64,000 nucleotides of DNA from Denitrobaculum sp965232285 (GCA_965232285.1 CBDDPL010000004.1:1550001-1614000), one strand, 5' to 3'. Positions 43,693-52,428 are shown, numbered from the stretch's first letter. Notes: generated by a model from the sequence alone, not told the origin. Program-made: numbers and translations.

Positions 43693-44009
43693 GGCGTTGC
43701 TCCCGGTTCCGCTTCGGGCTGTCGGTCTGCTGGAAGATTCGCCACCGGCTGAATCCCGCTTTCGATCACCAGATTGTCGGTCGGTCCCATCAGCAGCAGA
43801 TGCTCCGTGCCGTCGCGCTTCACCAGAACCAGCTTGTGGCGCGAATCCAGCGGGCGCACCTCGGTTACCGACAGGCGTTGCCGCTGTCCGGCCTGTACGA
43901 TCATGCGCCCGCCGAAGCCGAGCCGGCGCGCCAGCAGCGTCAAGGCGCCGATCAGCCCGAGCACGAAGATCAGGGCCAGAAGAAAGCGCAGATAAACGTC
44001 TAGTTCCAT
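43689..44009 (-). CDS. fliO: Flagellar export accessory protein FliO
   Basis: One N-terminal membrane helix (VYLRFLLALIFVLGLIGALT) then a small beta domain with RLSVTEVRPLDSRHKLVLVK and EHLLLMGPTDNLVIE. Length 106. Assists FliP assembly, and precedes fliP by overlap as usual. Confidence 0.9.
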   Translation of the reverse strand: MELDVYLRFLLALIFVLGLIGALTLLARRLGFGGRMIVQAGQRQRLSVTEVRPLDSRHKLVLVKRDGTEHLLLMGPTDNLVIESGIQPVANLPADRQPEAEPGATP

Positions 44010-44061
44010 GACGCCGATTGGGAAAGTTGCTGTTTCAGGAAAGGTGGGACGGCGTGAGCTG

Positions 44062-44376
44062 TCATGGTGCCTTGCCGTAGGCGGAGACGGCCCGCTGCCG
44101 CTCCGCCAGGCTTTGGAGTTCCTGCCTGATGATGGCGAGCCCCTGGTTAAGGCGGTCCGACAGATGCGAGAGCTCCTCGATCATCCCGATCACATCGCCC
44201 TGCAGGCCTTTCGCTTGGTCCTTGGGGAGCGCCTCGATGCGTTTGCAGAGCGAATCGACCTCCATCTGTAAGGGGGCGAGATCGATGATCTCACCTTTCT
44301 CGGCGGCCTGGCTGGCTCTGCGAATTTTGCTGCGCAGATCGCGCGCGCTTGCTGAAAGGGCTGTCGAATCAGTCAT
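44062..44376 (-). CDS. Uncharacterised helical protein between fhlB and fliO
   Basis: 104 residues, with no cysteine and no membrane segment, almost entirely helix-forming: ARDLRSKIRRASQAAEKGEI, VDSLCKRIEALPKDQAKGLQ (with one cysteine in SLCKR, correcting a first impression) and IEELSHLSDRLNQGLAIIRQ. The start overlaps fhlB by four bases, so it is translationally coupled to a flagellar export gene. The size and pattern recall FliT/FlgN-type chaperones, but no family is recognised. Confidence 0.7.
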   Translation of the reverse strand: MTDSTALSASARDLRSKIRRASQAAEKGEIIDLAPLQMEVDSLCKRIEALPKDQAKGLQGDVIGMIEELSHLSDRLNQGLAIIRQELQSLAERQRAVSAYGKAP

Positions 44377-44747
44377 GATCGCTGTTCCGTTTCGATGGAT
44401 TCCGCGCCTCGCTTGGGCTGTTCCGACTTGGGCAGTTCGGTTTTGGGAAGTTCGGTTTTGGGCAGTTCGGCGCGGTAGATGTAGCTGAGAATGTTCGCCA
44501 CAGCGGTCAAAGCCTCGAGGGGGATTTCGCTCTCCACCTCAACCGCCGAGAGGATGGCGGCGAGGTCCGCGTCCGTGCGCACCTTGACGCCGTGATCGAA
44601 AGCCAGTTGCAGGATTTGCTCAGCGACATCGCCGCTGCCCTTCGCGACCACCTGGGTGGCCTGTGCGCGCCCGCTCTCCGACTGCAGCGCGATCGCGACG
44701 GCCGGACGTTGGGGGGCATTTTGGGGCTGTTCGGCCAAGTCCTGCAT
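44373..44747 (-). CDS. FhlB, paralogue of the FlhB C-terminal domain
   Basis: The segment AVAIALQSESGRAQATQVVA, KGSGDVAEQILQLAFDHGVK and VESEIPLEALTAVANILSYI matches the cytoplasmic domain of FlhB that follows the NPTH cleavage site, which is itself absent. Such FhlB proteins can substitute for part of FlhB in substrate switching. Near the C-terminus a pentapeptide (ELPKT/S) is repeated, encoded by four 15-bp repeats. The full-length flhB is also in this window at 48 kb. Confidence 0.82.
   Translation of the reverse strand: MQDLAEQPQNAPQRPAVAIALQSESGRAQATQVVAKGSGDVAEQILQLAFDHGVKVRTDADLAAILSAVEVESEIPLEALTAVANILSYIYRAELPKTELPKTELPKSEQPKRGAESIETEQRS
44413..44472. repeat. Four tandem 15-bp repeats inside fhlB
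   Basis: Units such as TTGGGCAGTTCGGTT occur four times (44413-44427, 44428-44442, 44443-44457, 44458-44472) with few mismatches. They are in frame and encode a Leu-Pro-Lys-Thr/Ser-Glu type pentapeptide, a candidate for copy-number change by slippage. Confidence 0.85.
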
Positions 44748-45012
44748 CCTGCTATGGGGACTTCCGAATCGACACGCCAGGGCGCGTAAGATTCTCGTCG
44801 CCTGTGATTTCAGGCCGATTATCGAGCGTTATGCTTAATGAATGGTTTAGCCCGCGCGCTAGGACGCTGATTCGCTTTCATTTTTGCGGGGGTAACTGGC
44901 CATGACCGAGGGAATGGGTCAGGAAGGCTGCCTGACAGGCCCTAGGCTTGTAGATAAGCGCTTACGGAAAATTACAAATCGGGGGAAAGAGCGCGCGCCC
45001 GGGCTGCGGCTG

Positions 45013-45267
45013 TCAGCTTCCCTCGTCGCTGCCGGCCTTGCTGTCCTTGTCGACTCCGGCGATGGACATGGCGAGCGCTTCGCTGCCGGCGGCGGCGGCA
45101 CGGTTTTCTTCCTGGATCCGCTCGTAGATTTCCCGCCGCAGAACCGTGGCGTCTTCCGGGAAGGTAAACCCGAGCTTGATGGACTTGCCGCGGATATCTA
45201 CGACGGTGACTTCGATATTGTCGTTAATGATGACGGATTCGCCGATTTTCCGCGTTAAATAAAGCAT
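45013..45267 (-). CDS. csrA: Translational regulator CsrA
   Basis: Dimeric RNA-binding protein that blocks ribosome sites containing GGA. Starts LYLTRKIGESVIINDNIEVT and has the C-terminal strand IKLGFTFPEDATVLRREIYE; residues 1-55 are typical. The C-terminal tail to residue 84 is longer than in gammaproteobacteria (about 61). It is divergent from flgB, inside the flagellar cluster. Its partner gene fliW is at 21 kb. Confidence 0.95.
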   Translation of the reverse strand: MLYLTRKIGESVIINDNIEVTVVDIRGKSIKLGFTFPEDATVLRREIYERIQEENRAAAAGSEALAMSIAGVDKDSKAGSDEGS

Positions 45268-45338
45268 CGGCTTCGTAAAAACTCCCTGCCCCTAGCCGGA
45301 TTCTGGTCCGGCCCCCAAACAACACTCTAATACGGGGA

Positions 45339-45352
45339 TTGTTCTAGAACAA
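45339..45352. promoter_or_regulatory. Perfect 14-bp palindrome between csrA and flgB
   Basis: TTGTTCTAGAACAA equals its own reverse complement and lies in the divergent gap, 72 bp before csrA and 93 bp before flgB. It is a likely operator for an unknown regulator. No sigma-54 element was found in this gap. Confidence 0.5.
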
Positions 45353-45444
45353 GCGAACCCTTTTTACGGAATCTTAACAACAGATAGTGGAAAGTTAAGA
45401 CAAATCTTATGGAAGGGTCCCAGAACCGGGACTGGGCGAATATC

Positions 45445-45849
45445 ATGAACGGCAAACTCAGTATCACCGATGTGATCGCGAAGCGCATGCAGTGGCTCAC
45501 TGCGCGCCAGACCGTTCTGACCAAAAACATCGCCAACGCGGACACGCCGGACTACATCCCACAGGATCTGAAGGACGGTTCCTTTAAGCGCATGGTTGCG
45601 CGGCAGTCGCCGGCTCTGCGCCCCGCTTCGACCAACAGCAGCCACATTCAGGGCGTCTCCCTACGGGACCCGGACGGACGTGCGCGGGAGCAGGAAGAAC
45701 TCTACGAAACGGCGCCCGCCGGCAACGCGGTCGTGATCGAAGAGCAACTGGTCAACATGACGCGCAACCAGACAGATTATCAGACCATGACGCAGCTCTA
45801 CCGCAAGCACGTCGCCATGATCAGAATGGCGCTGAAGGGCTCGAACTGA
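45445..45849 (+). CDS. flgB: Proximal rod protein FlgB
   Basis: Starts NGKLSITDVIAKRMQWLTAR and has the rod motif NIANADTPDYIPQDLKDGSF; the C-terminus VNMTRNQTDYQTMTQLYRKH is typical. The ATG at 45445 gives 134 residues and the standard N-terminus; an ATG 36 bases earlier would add 12 residues. flgC follows after 37 bases. Confidence 0.94.
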   Translation: MNGKLSITDVIAKRMQWLTARQTVLTKNIANADTPDYIPQDLKDGSFKRMVARQSPALRPASTNSSHIQGVSLRDPDGRAREQEELYETAPAGNAVVIEEQLVNMTRNQTDYQTMTQLYRKHVAMIRMALKGSN

Positions 45850-45886
45850 TCGCGCCGAATTTTCCGGATTCGGCTGAGGAGAAGAG

Positions 45887-46294
45887 ATGGACCTGTTCAA
45901 GACTTTGCATATCGCCGCTTCGGGAATGCGTGCGCAGGGAACCCGCCTGCGCGTGATCTCCGAAAACGTGGCGAATGCCGATTCGGTCGCTCAGACTCCC
46001 GGCGGCGTTCCCTATCGTCGGAAACTTGTGTCCTTCAACAACGCGCTGGATCGCGCGCTGGGCGTCGAAACAGTCCGCGTCAGCAAGGTCCTGACCGACA
46101 AGAGCGAATTTTCGCGCAGCTACGAACCCGGCCATCCGGCCGCCGACGAGGAAGGCTACGTGCTGCGCCCGAACGTCAGCACGCTGATCGAAATGTCGGA
46201 CATGCGCGAAGCGCAGCGCAGCTACGAAGCCAATCTGAAAGCCATCGAGGCTTCGCGGCACATGCTGCAGAGGACACTGCAGATCCTGAGCTGA
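45887..46294 (+). CDS. flgC: Proximal rod protein FlgC
   Basis: Rod subunit of 135 residues: FKTLHIAASGMRAQGTRLRV, ISENVANADSVAQTPGGVPY and the C-terminal VSTLIEMSDMREAQRSYEAN. A GAGGAGAAG ribosome site lies just upstream. The gap to fliE (111 bases) holds two hairpins. Confidence 0.95.
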   Translation: MDLFKTLHIAASGMRAQGTRLRVISENVANADSVAQTPGGVPYRRKLVSFNNALDRALGVETVRVSKVLTDKSEFSRSYEPGHPAADEEGYVLRPNVSTLIEMSDMREAQRSYEANLKAIEASRHMLQRTLQILS

Positions 46295-46324
46295 TCGGGA
46301 CCTGACGAGAGAGTTAGATAACGA

Positions 46325-46343
46325 AGCCGCCAGGAAGGTGGCT
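46325..46343 (+). promoter_or_regulatory. AGGAA-loop hairpin in the flgC-fliE gap (possible CsrA site)
   Basis: AGCCGCC pairs with GGTGGCT (one wobble) and shows the loop AGGAA, within the same nonamer CCAGGAAGG as the fliC leader hairpin. A smaller hairpin TGCC-AAGAA-GGCA follows at 46352-46364. Exposed GGA is the CsrA recognition feature; the call is by analogy. Confidence 0.5.
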
Positions 46344-46405
46344 GTAAGGGATGCCAAGAAGGCAGAAACGACAGACCCACAGGGCCCGTGGGTGCGGAGT
46401 TGATG

Positions 46406-46717
46406 ATGCCTGTGAACTTCACCGATGCCATTTCCGCCTATCAGAAGGTGGCCGGCAAGGACACCATTAAACCCTCCGGAGCGGAAGCGGCCGCGCCGAC
46501 GGAAGATTTCGCCTCGACTCTGCGCGGCATGGCCGAGGAAGTCGTGGGAACCCTGAACGAGGGTGAAATGCAGAGCCTGAAGGCTGCGGCGGGAACCGCG
46601 GACCTGACCGATGTGGTCACAGCCATGTCTCAGGCGGAAGTCACCCTGCAGACCGTGGTGACGGTGCGTGACCGGGTGGTGCAGGCCTATCAGGAAATCC
46701 TGCGCATGCCGATCTGA
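46406..46717 (+). CDS. fliE: MS-ring/rod junction protein FliE
   Basis: A 103-residue protein with the C-terminal FliE signature VVTAMSQAEVTLQTVVTVRD, RVVQAYQEILRMPI. Of several in-frame starts the ATG at 46406 is chosen, because GGAG is 6 bases upstream; the GTG at 46388 and the ATG at 46403 are less well spaced. Confidence 0.94.
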   Translation: MPVNFTDAISAYQKVAGKDTIKPSGAEAAAPTEDFASTLRGMAEEVVGTLNEGEMQSLKAAAGTADLTDVVTAMSQAEVTLQTVVTVRDRVVQAYQEILRMPI

Positions 46718-46843
46718 CGGTCGGACTATTTCTCTCTCTCTTTTGCGATCGCGCTCTCTCCACAGAATTTCTTTGTTTCTGCGCTCTTCCCGGTTCCTCG
46801 AGATAACCCTGGAATGTGACGCGCCGCTTCGAGATCAGGGCCT

Positions 46844-47110
46844 ATGAACTCAATCGAAGTCATCGAGGTTTCCCGGGAAGCCATCTACATCACCTTGAAG
46901 ATCGGGGCGCCGATCATCCTGATCGCCCTGGGTGTCGGTCTCATCATCGCGCTGTTTCAGGCGCTCACGCAGATGCAGGAGATGACCCTGTCCTTCGTAC
47001 CGAAGATTGTCGCGGTCTGCCTGGGCATCATCGTCTTCATGCCCTTCATGCTGGGTGTCATGATGAACTTCACCCAGACCCTGATGGATCGCATCGTCTC
47101 CCTGGGGTAG
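46844..47110 (+). CDS. fliQ: Flagellar export gate protein FliQ
   Basis: Two membrane helices in 88 residues: EAIYITLKIGAPIILIALGV and VPKIVAVCLGIIVFMPFMLG, with ALFQALTQMQEMTLSFVPKI between them. The fliR start follows 6 bases after the stop. Confidence 0.96.
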   Translation: MNSIEVIEVSREAIYITLKIGAPIILIALGVGLIIALFQALTQMQEMTLSFVPKIVAVCLGIIVFMPFMLGVMMNFTQTLMDRIVSLG

Positions 47111-47116
47111 GACCGA

Positions 47117-47878
47117 ATGCTCGAAGCCTTTCTGACCGCCGAGCTTTTCGTCGTCCTGCTGGTCTTCGTGCGTGTCGGCGCCGCGCTGATGCTGCTGCCC
47201 GGTTTCAGCGAGCCCTATGTCTCCCCCCGGGCGCGCCTGCTGCTCGCCCTGCTGATTTCCATCATCATCGCACCCATCGTCCGGGAAAACCTGCCGCCGC
47301 AGCCCGAATCCGCACTGGCGCTGTTTCTCCTGATCCTGGGTGAACTGGTGATCGGATTTTTTCTCGGCACCATCACCCGGCTCTTCATCGCCACCATGGC
47401 GACGGCGGGCATGATCATCGCCTTCATGTCCTCCATGGCCAACGCCCTGGTCGACGACCCCAGCTCGGCCCAGCAGGGCTCCATCGTCGGCTCCTTTCTG
47501 ACCACGGTCGCGGTGCTGGTGATCTTTCTGCTGGACCTGCACCACGTCATGCTGATGGCGGTCGCCGACAGCTACACGCTCTTCCGGCCCGGCGAAGCGC
47601 TGCAACTGGGCGACTTCAGCGAGATGATCACCCGGGTCGTCTCCAAGACCTTCCTGCTGGCCTTTCAGCTTTCGGCGCCCTTCATCGCGGTGGGAACGGT
47701 GTTCTATCTCGGGCTGGGCATTCTCGGCCGGCTGATGCCGCAGGTGCAGATCTTCTTCGTCGCCATGCCCATGCAGGTGGCGCTCGGCTTCATCATCCTG
47801 TTTCTCTCGCTGCCGGTCATGATGGGTTGGTACATCACCCAGTTCCGCGAGACCCTGATGCCGTTCCTGGCACCGTGA
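47117..47878 (+). CDS. fliR: Flagellar export gate protein FliR
   Basis: Integral membrane protein of 253 residues with several hydrophobic helices: FVVLLVFVRVGAALMLLPGF, RARLLLALLISIIIAPIV and the C-terminal PMQVALGFIILFLSLPVMMG. Forms the export gate with FliP and FliQ. Confidence 0.96.
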   Translation: MLEAFLTAELFVVLLVFVRVGAALMLLPGFSEPYVSPRARLLLALLISIIIAPIVRENLPPQPESALALFLLILGELVIGFFLGTITRLFIATMATAGMIIAFMSSMANALVDDPSSAQQGSIVGSFLTTVAVLVIFLLDLHHVMLMAVADSYTLFRPGEALQLGDFSEMITRVVSKTFLLAFQLSAPFIAVGTVFYLGLGILGRLMPQVQIFFVAMPMQVALGFIILFLSLPVMMGWYITQFRETLMPFLAP

Positions 47879-47937
47879 TGAGGCGGCTTAAGATGTCCAG
47901 AGATTCTTTTCGGTCACGGCTTGGGAGGCGCTAGGCA

Positions 47938-49026
47938 GTGGCTGACGACAATACGGACGACTCCCAAAAAACCGAAGACCCGTCGCAAAAGAAACTCGAC
48001 GACGCGCGGGAAAAGGGGCAGGTCGCGAAATCCCAGGAAATCTCTCACTGGTTCATGCTGCTCGCCTTCGCCTGCATGATCGGGATCTTTGGCACCTCCG
48101 TGGCGCAGGGGCTGGGCGGTCAGATGATCGGCTTTCTGGAGAGCCCGCACACCATGCGCATGGACCGGGAGAGTGTCGGGACTCTGGTGAGCCAGGTGCT
48201 GGGCGACGTGGGCGCCCTGGCGTTGCTGCCGGCGCTGATTGCGATCGCCGCCGCCATTGCCTCGTCCTTTCTTCAGATCGGCTGGCTGGTCTCCGCCGAA
48301 TCGCTCAAGCCGAACCTGGAAAAGATCTCGCTGCAGAAAGGGATGAAGCGTCTGTTCTCCGTCCGCTCACTGGCGGAGTTCGCCAAAGGCATCGCCAAGC
48401 TGACCATCGTCGCCGTGGTGATCGTGCTGATCATGGCGCCGAAGCGCGACATGATTCCGCAGATCACCTCCATGGAGATGACGCAACTGCTTCTGCTGCT
48501 GCAGGCGATGTCGGTTCAGATCCTGATCGGGGTGTTGGCGGTCATGGCGGTGATTGCCGGTGCCGACTTCCTGTTTCAGAAGTACCAGCACACCAAACAA
48601 CTGCGCATGTCCAAGCAGGAGGTGAAGGACGAGTTCAAGCAGACGGAGGGCGATCCTATCGTCAAGGGACGGCTGCGGCAGTTGCGCGCCGAGCGGGCGC
48701 GCCGGCGCATGATGGCGGCGGTCCCCGAGGCCGATGTCGTGGTGACCAACCCGACCCACTACGCGGTGGCCCTGAAGTACGACGGGGAGACCATGGAGGC
48801 GCCGGTTCTGACCGCCAAGGGCACGGACCAGATCGCGCTGCGGATTCGCGAGGTGGCGAAGGAGCATGATGTGCCCGTCATGGAGAATCCGCCCCTGGCG
48901 CGTGCGCTCTACGGCGGTGTCGAACTGGATCAGCAGATCCCGCCGCAACACTATACCGCGGTCGCGGAGGTGATCGGCTACGTCATGCGTCTGCGCGGCA
49001 AGCTGCCCAAGGCGCGGGAGACCTGA
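47938..49026 (+). CDS. flhB: Flagellar export switch protein FlhB
   Basis: Four membrane helices in the N-terminal half and the self-cleavage motif N271-P272-T273-H274 (VVTNPTHYAVALKY), which changes export from rod/hook to filament substrates. It starts with a GTG; GGGAGG is 9 bases upstream. The N-terminus TEDPSQKKLDDAREKGQVAK is diagnostic. Length 362. The stop codon overlaps an ATG (TGATG) of a short open frame of unknown status. Confidence 0.97.
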   Translation: MADDNTDDSQKTEDPSQKKLDDAREKGQVAKSQEISHWFMLLAFACMIGIFGTSVAQGLGGQMIGFLESPHTMRMDRESVGTLVSQVLGDVGALALLPALIAIAAAIASSFLQIGWLVSAESLKPNLEKISLQKGMKRLFSVRSLAEFAKGIAKLTIVAVVIVLIMAPKRDMIPQITSMEMTQLLLLLQAMSVQILIGVLAVMAVIAGADFLFQKYQHTKQLRMSKQEVKDEFKQTEGDPIVKGRLRQLRAERARRRMMAAVPEADVVVTNPTHYAVALKYDGETMEAPVLTAKGTDQIALRIREVAKEHDVPVMENPPLARALYGGVELDQQIPPQHYTAVAEVIGYVMRLRGKLPKARET

Positions 49027-49198
49027 TGAAGTGGGTTTTCTGGAGGGGAAGGAGCCGCAGCCTCAGTGCAGACGGTCCGTCTGGCGGAGACCGGGCTCAG
49101 CGTCTACCATGCAGGGATCTGGAGCGGCGAATCCGTCCGATGCATTTGCTATGCGGCATTCCTTCGATGATTTCGAAACTGTGAGGCAGTGACCTTTC

Positions 49199-51589
49199 GT
49201 GGATATTGAAATCGCCTATTGGATCGTCATCGCCGTGCTTGCGGCTTTGGCCGCTTATGCCTTGATCAGCCGGCAGCGCATGACGCGCGAATTGTCGCTG
49301 CAGGAGGCCGCTTTCGTTTCGGTGTCGCGGCCGCGTCAGATCGTTGCGCCGAATGGCAAGGTCGTCCAGTCAAACGCCGCCTTTTACGAACTCTTCGGTC
49401 AGGTGGAAAAGCCGATCCCGGATCTGCTGGTCGCGGAAACCCGTGGCGATCTGGAAGTCCGCGAGCAGATCGAGATGCTCGATGCCAAGGCGAAGAACGG
49501 CCTGGAAGGCTATGCGGAGATACGGATTCCGGGGCGGGTGGAAAGAACGGGGGCGGAAGGATCGGGCGCGGAGGAGGCCGGCGAGGTCGAAACCCAGTGG
49601 CGCTATGTTGCCGCCTATCCGGTCAAGGGCTGGCCGGGATACGTCTTCTGGATCGTCGATGACATCACCCTGCGCCGGCAGATGGAGCAGGTCATCAACG
49701 ATCAGCAGAACCGCTTCGCCGACCTGCTGGAAAACGCGCCTATCGGTTTCTACTCCGTCGACGGCGAGGGACGCTTTCTCTTCGTCAACCAGATGCTGGC
49801 CGAGTGGCTTGGCCGCACCCACGCCGAACTCGAGAGCGGGACCCTGCGGCTGCATGACATTCTGGATGAGGAAGGCGATTTCGCGCCCTACAGTCCCTTC
49901 GCGGACGAGAGTGTTTCCAAGGGCGAGGTCACGCTGCGCAAGCGCGACGGCGGCCGCTTCGTGGCCTTCATCAGTCAGGACGTGGTGCCGGCGGATGAGC
50001 GGGGCGGGCTCTGTACCCGCTCGGTGGTCCGCGACCTGTCCAGCGAGCGGGCGGTCGCCCAGGCTCTGGAACGTTCGGAAGAGCGCTTCAAGAGCTTCTT
50101 CGAAAAGGCGCCGGTCGGCATTGCCCTGATCGATCCCAAGGGACGCGTGACCGAGAGCAATAAGACCTTCCGGGCGCTGCTGCGTGAGCAGGGGGAGACC
50201 GGTGGGATTTCACTGATTGACCTGGCCGTGGCGGACGACCGTCCCGCCTTGCAGGCGGCCCTGGGCGAACAGAAGGCCGGACGTGGCCAGACGGTCATCG
50301 AAGTCCGCTTCCATGGCGGCGAGCTGGTCTGTACGGTCTATGTCACGCGCATGGCGATGGCGGATGGCGGCACGGCGGGCTTTATCGCGCACTTCATCGA
50401 TACGACCGAGCAGAAAAACCTGGAAGAGCAGTTCGCCCAGTCCCAGAAGATGCAGGCGGTGGGGCAGTTGGCCGGCGGCATCGCACACGACTTCAACAAC
50501 CTGCTGACGGCGATGATCGGCTTTTCCGACCTGCTGCTGCTGCGCCACCGGCCCGGCGACCAGTCCTTCGCCGACATCATGCAGATCAAACAGAACGCCA
50601 ACCGCGCGGCCAACCTGGTGCGTCAGCTCCTGGCCTTCTCCCGTCAGCAGACCCTGCAGCCGCGGCAACTGGTCATCACCGATATCCTGGCGGAACTCTC
50701 GCACCTGCTCGCGCGGCTGATCGGCGAGAACATCGAACTGAAGATGATCCACGGCCGCGACCTCGGCATGGTCAAGGCGGATCAGGGCCAGCTCGAGCAG
50801 GTGGTGATCAACCTGGCGGTGAACGCCCGTGATGCCATGGCTGACGGCGGTGCTTTGACCATCCGGACCGCCAACGTCGCGGTGGAGGAAGACAAGAGCT
50901 ATAAGGGCGAGGTGATGCCCAAGGGCGACTACGTCGTAGTCGAGGTCGAAGACACCGGCTGCGGCATCCCGCGGGAGAATCTCGACCGGATTTTCGATCC
51001 CTTCTTCTCCACCAAGGAGGTGGGCGCCGGGACCGGACTCGGCCTTTCGACGGTCTACGGCATCGTCAAGCAGACCGGTGGCTTCATCTTCGTCGATTCC
51101 GTGGTTGGGCGTGGAACGATCTTTTCCCTGTTCCTGCCGCATCATGTGGCCGGCGCGGAAACAGGCGCGGCCGCCGGCGATTCAGACGGCCAGCGGCAGA
51201 AGGATCTCTCCGGTATCGGCAACGTGCTGCTGGTCGAGGACGAAGATGCCGTACGCGCCTTCGGCTCCCGGGCCCTGCGCAACAAGGGCTATAACGTCCT
51301 GGAGGCGAATTCCGGCGAACAGGCGCTGGAGGTCCTGCGGGATGCGACCGACCAAATCGACCTGCTGATCACAGACGTGGTCATGCCCAAGGTCGACGGC
51401 CCGACCCTGGTGAAGAAGGTGCGCGATTCCCATCCCGACCTGAAGGTCATCTTCATTTCGGGTTACACCGAGGACAACTTCCGTCAGAAGCTGGGTGAGG
51501 ACGAGGGTATTCACTTCCTGCCCAAGCCCTTCAGCCTGAAGCAGCTCGCCGCCAAGGTGAAGGATGTGCTGGGGACCGAACTGGTCTGA
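49199..51589 (+). CDS. cckA: Cell-cycle hybrid histidine kinase CckA
   Basis: The kinase that feeds the CtrA phosphorelay in alphaproteobacteria. Order: one membrane helix (6-24), PAS domains (about 160-280 and 290-410), the DHp helix with phosphorylated H430 (GQLAGGIAHDFNNLLTAMIG), the ATPase domain (NLAVNARDAMADGG, DTGCGIP, GTGLGLSTVYGIVKQTGG) and a receiver with D726 (LLITDVVMPKVDG). Length 796. The GTG start has a weak GAGG upstream. CckA normally has two membrane helices; only one is clear here. Its position next to the flagellar cluster fits CtrA control of motility. Confidence 0.93.
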   Translation: MDIEIAYWIVIAVLAALAAYALISRQRMTRELSLQEAAFVSVSRPRQIVAPNGKVVQSNAAFYELFGQVEKPIPDLLVAETRGDLEVREQIEMLDAKAKNGLEGYAEIRIPGRVERTGAEGSGAEEAGEVETQWRYVAAYPVKGWPGYVFWIVDDITLRRQMEQVINDQQNRFADLLENAPIGFYSVDGEGRFLFVNQMLAEWLGRTHAELESGTLRLHDILDEEGDFAPYSPFADESVSKGEVTLRKRDGGRFVAFISQDVVPADERGGLCTRSVVRDLSSERAVAQALERSEERFKSFFEKAPVGIALIDPKGRVTESNKTFRALLREQGETGGISLIDLAVADDRPALQAALGEQKAGRGQTVIEVRFHGGELVCTVYVTRMAMADGGTAGFIAHFIDTTEQKNLEEQFAQSQKMQAVGQLAGGIAHDFNNLLTAMIGFSDLLLLRHRPGDQSFADIMQIKQNANRAANLVRQLLAFSRQQTLQPRQLVITDILAELSHLLARLIGENIELKMIHGRDLGMVKADQGQLEQVVINLAVNARDAMADGGALTIRTANVAVEEDKSYKGEVMPKGDYVVVEVEDTGCGIPRENLDRIFDPFFSTKEVGAGTGLGLSTVYGIVKQTGGFIFVDSVVGRGTIFSLFLPHHVAGAETGAAAGDSDGQRQKDLSGIGNVLLVEDEDAVRAFGSRALRNKGYNVLEANSGEQALEVLRDATDQIDLLITDVVMPKVDGPTLVKKVRDSHPDLKVIFISGYTEDNFRQKLGEDEGIHFLPKPFSLKQLAAKVKDVLGTELV

Positions 51590-51600
51590 CGCTGATCTTT

Positions 51601-52428
51601 CTATTTCGCGTAAAGCCGCCCGACGAACTTGCCGATCGGTGCGGCGAGCTCGATCCGCACCGGAACCATCTTTTCATTGGCGAGACGTCCGACCCAGATC
51701 ACGCGCTGAATTTCGTCCTGCCGGTCTTTCCACTCTGAGTCCCGCCGGAAACCGCCGATCGGCGTGTAGGTCAGGCGGCAGCCGACCGCAGCACCGCCAT
51801 AGGCCCAGGGCCGGTCCGGCATCAATTCGATTTGACCGATGTGCTCGATCTTGAGGTCGTAGCGGCGGCGGCCGTCCCAGACCCGCGCTTCGGCCTCACA
51901 GCGTTGGCCCTGTTCGAGCTGATCGAGGGTGCGCAGGAGCACGGTGAAGGGATCTGCGGTACCGGCGGTCTCCGCAGCGGGAACCGGCGTGACCTCGGAA
52001 AGATCCGGTTGCGGCTCCAGCTTCAGTTCAGGCAGGGTGTCGTCGGAGCGCCATAGCACGCTCGTCCGGCGCGTCTTGTCCTTGTAGCTGCCCTCGCTGT
52101 CGTGGCGGGAAACCTGGTAACCCTCCGACGTGGTCCGGCCGACCGTGCGGGCCGAACCTTTCCAGGGGAAGAAGAAGGCGAGGGTGCCCTGGCTTTCTCC
52201 GCTGCCTTCGATCTCGTAGCGTTCATCGCCGAGCGCGTAGTTCACCTTGGCTTCCGCGAGGGTCATGTTGCCCCAGGCGACCTCGTAGCGCAGTTCCGTG
52301 CGCTGGCCTGAGTCGGCCTTGGCGCTCTGGGCCATGACCAAGGCGCCGAAAAGGGCCAGGACGCCGCCCTTGGCCAGGCCTTGCCGCAATCGTTCGTATG
52401 TCTTCACTTCCTGGCCTCTCATCTCCAC
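51601..52428 (-). CDS. DUF3108-domain exported protein
   Basis: A signal peptide (about 20-38, GVLALFGALVMAQSAKA) precedes a beta-rich DUF3108 domain with RTELRYEVAWGNMTLAEAKV, YEIEGSGESQGTLAFFFPWK and the C-terminal IELAAPIGKFVGRLY. Length 275. The family is widespread in alphaproteobacteria and of unknown function. It converges with cckA 11 bases away. Confidence 0.83.
   Translation of the reverse strand: MEMRGQEVKTYERLRQGLAKGGVLALFGALVMAQSAKADSGQRTELRYEVAWGNMTLAEAKVNYALGDERYEIEGSGESQGTLAFFFPWKGSARTVGRTTSEGYQVSRHDSEGSYKDKTRRTSVLWRSDDTLPELKLEPQPDLSEVTPVPAAETAGTADPFTVLLRTLDQLEQGQRCEAEARVWDGRRRYDLKIEHIGQIELMPDRPWAYGGAAVGCRLTYTPIGGFRRDSEWKDRQDEIQRVIWVGRLANEKMVPVRIELAAPIGKFVGRLYAK

Noticed and set aside
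45339..45352. LexA box at the csrA-flgB palindrome
   Set aside because: GTTC-TA-GAAC does not match GTTC-N7-GTTC spacing or orientation.
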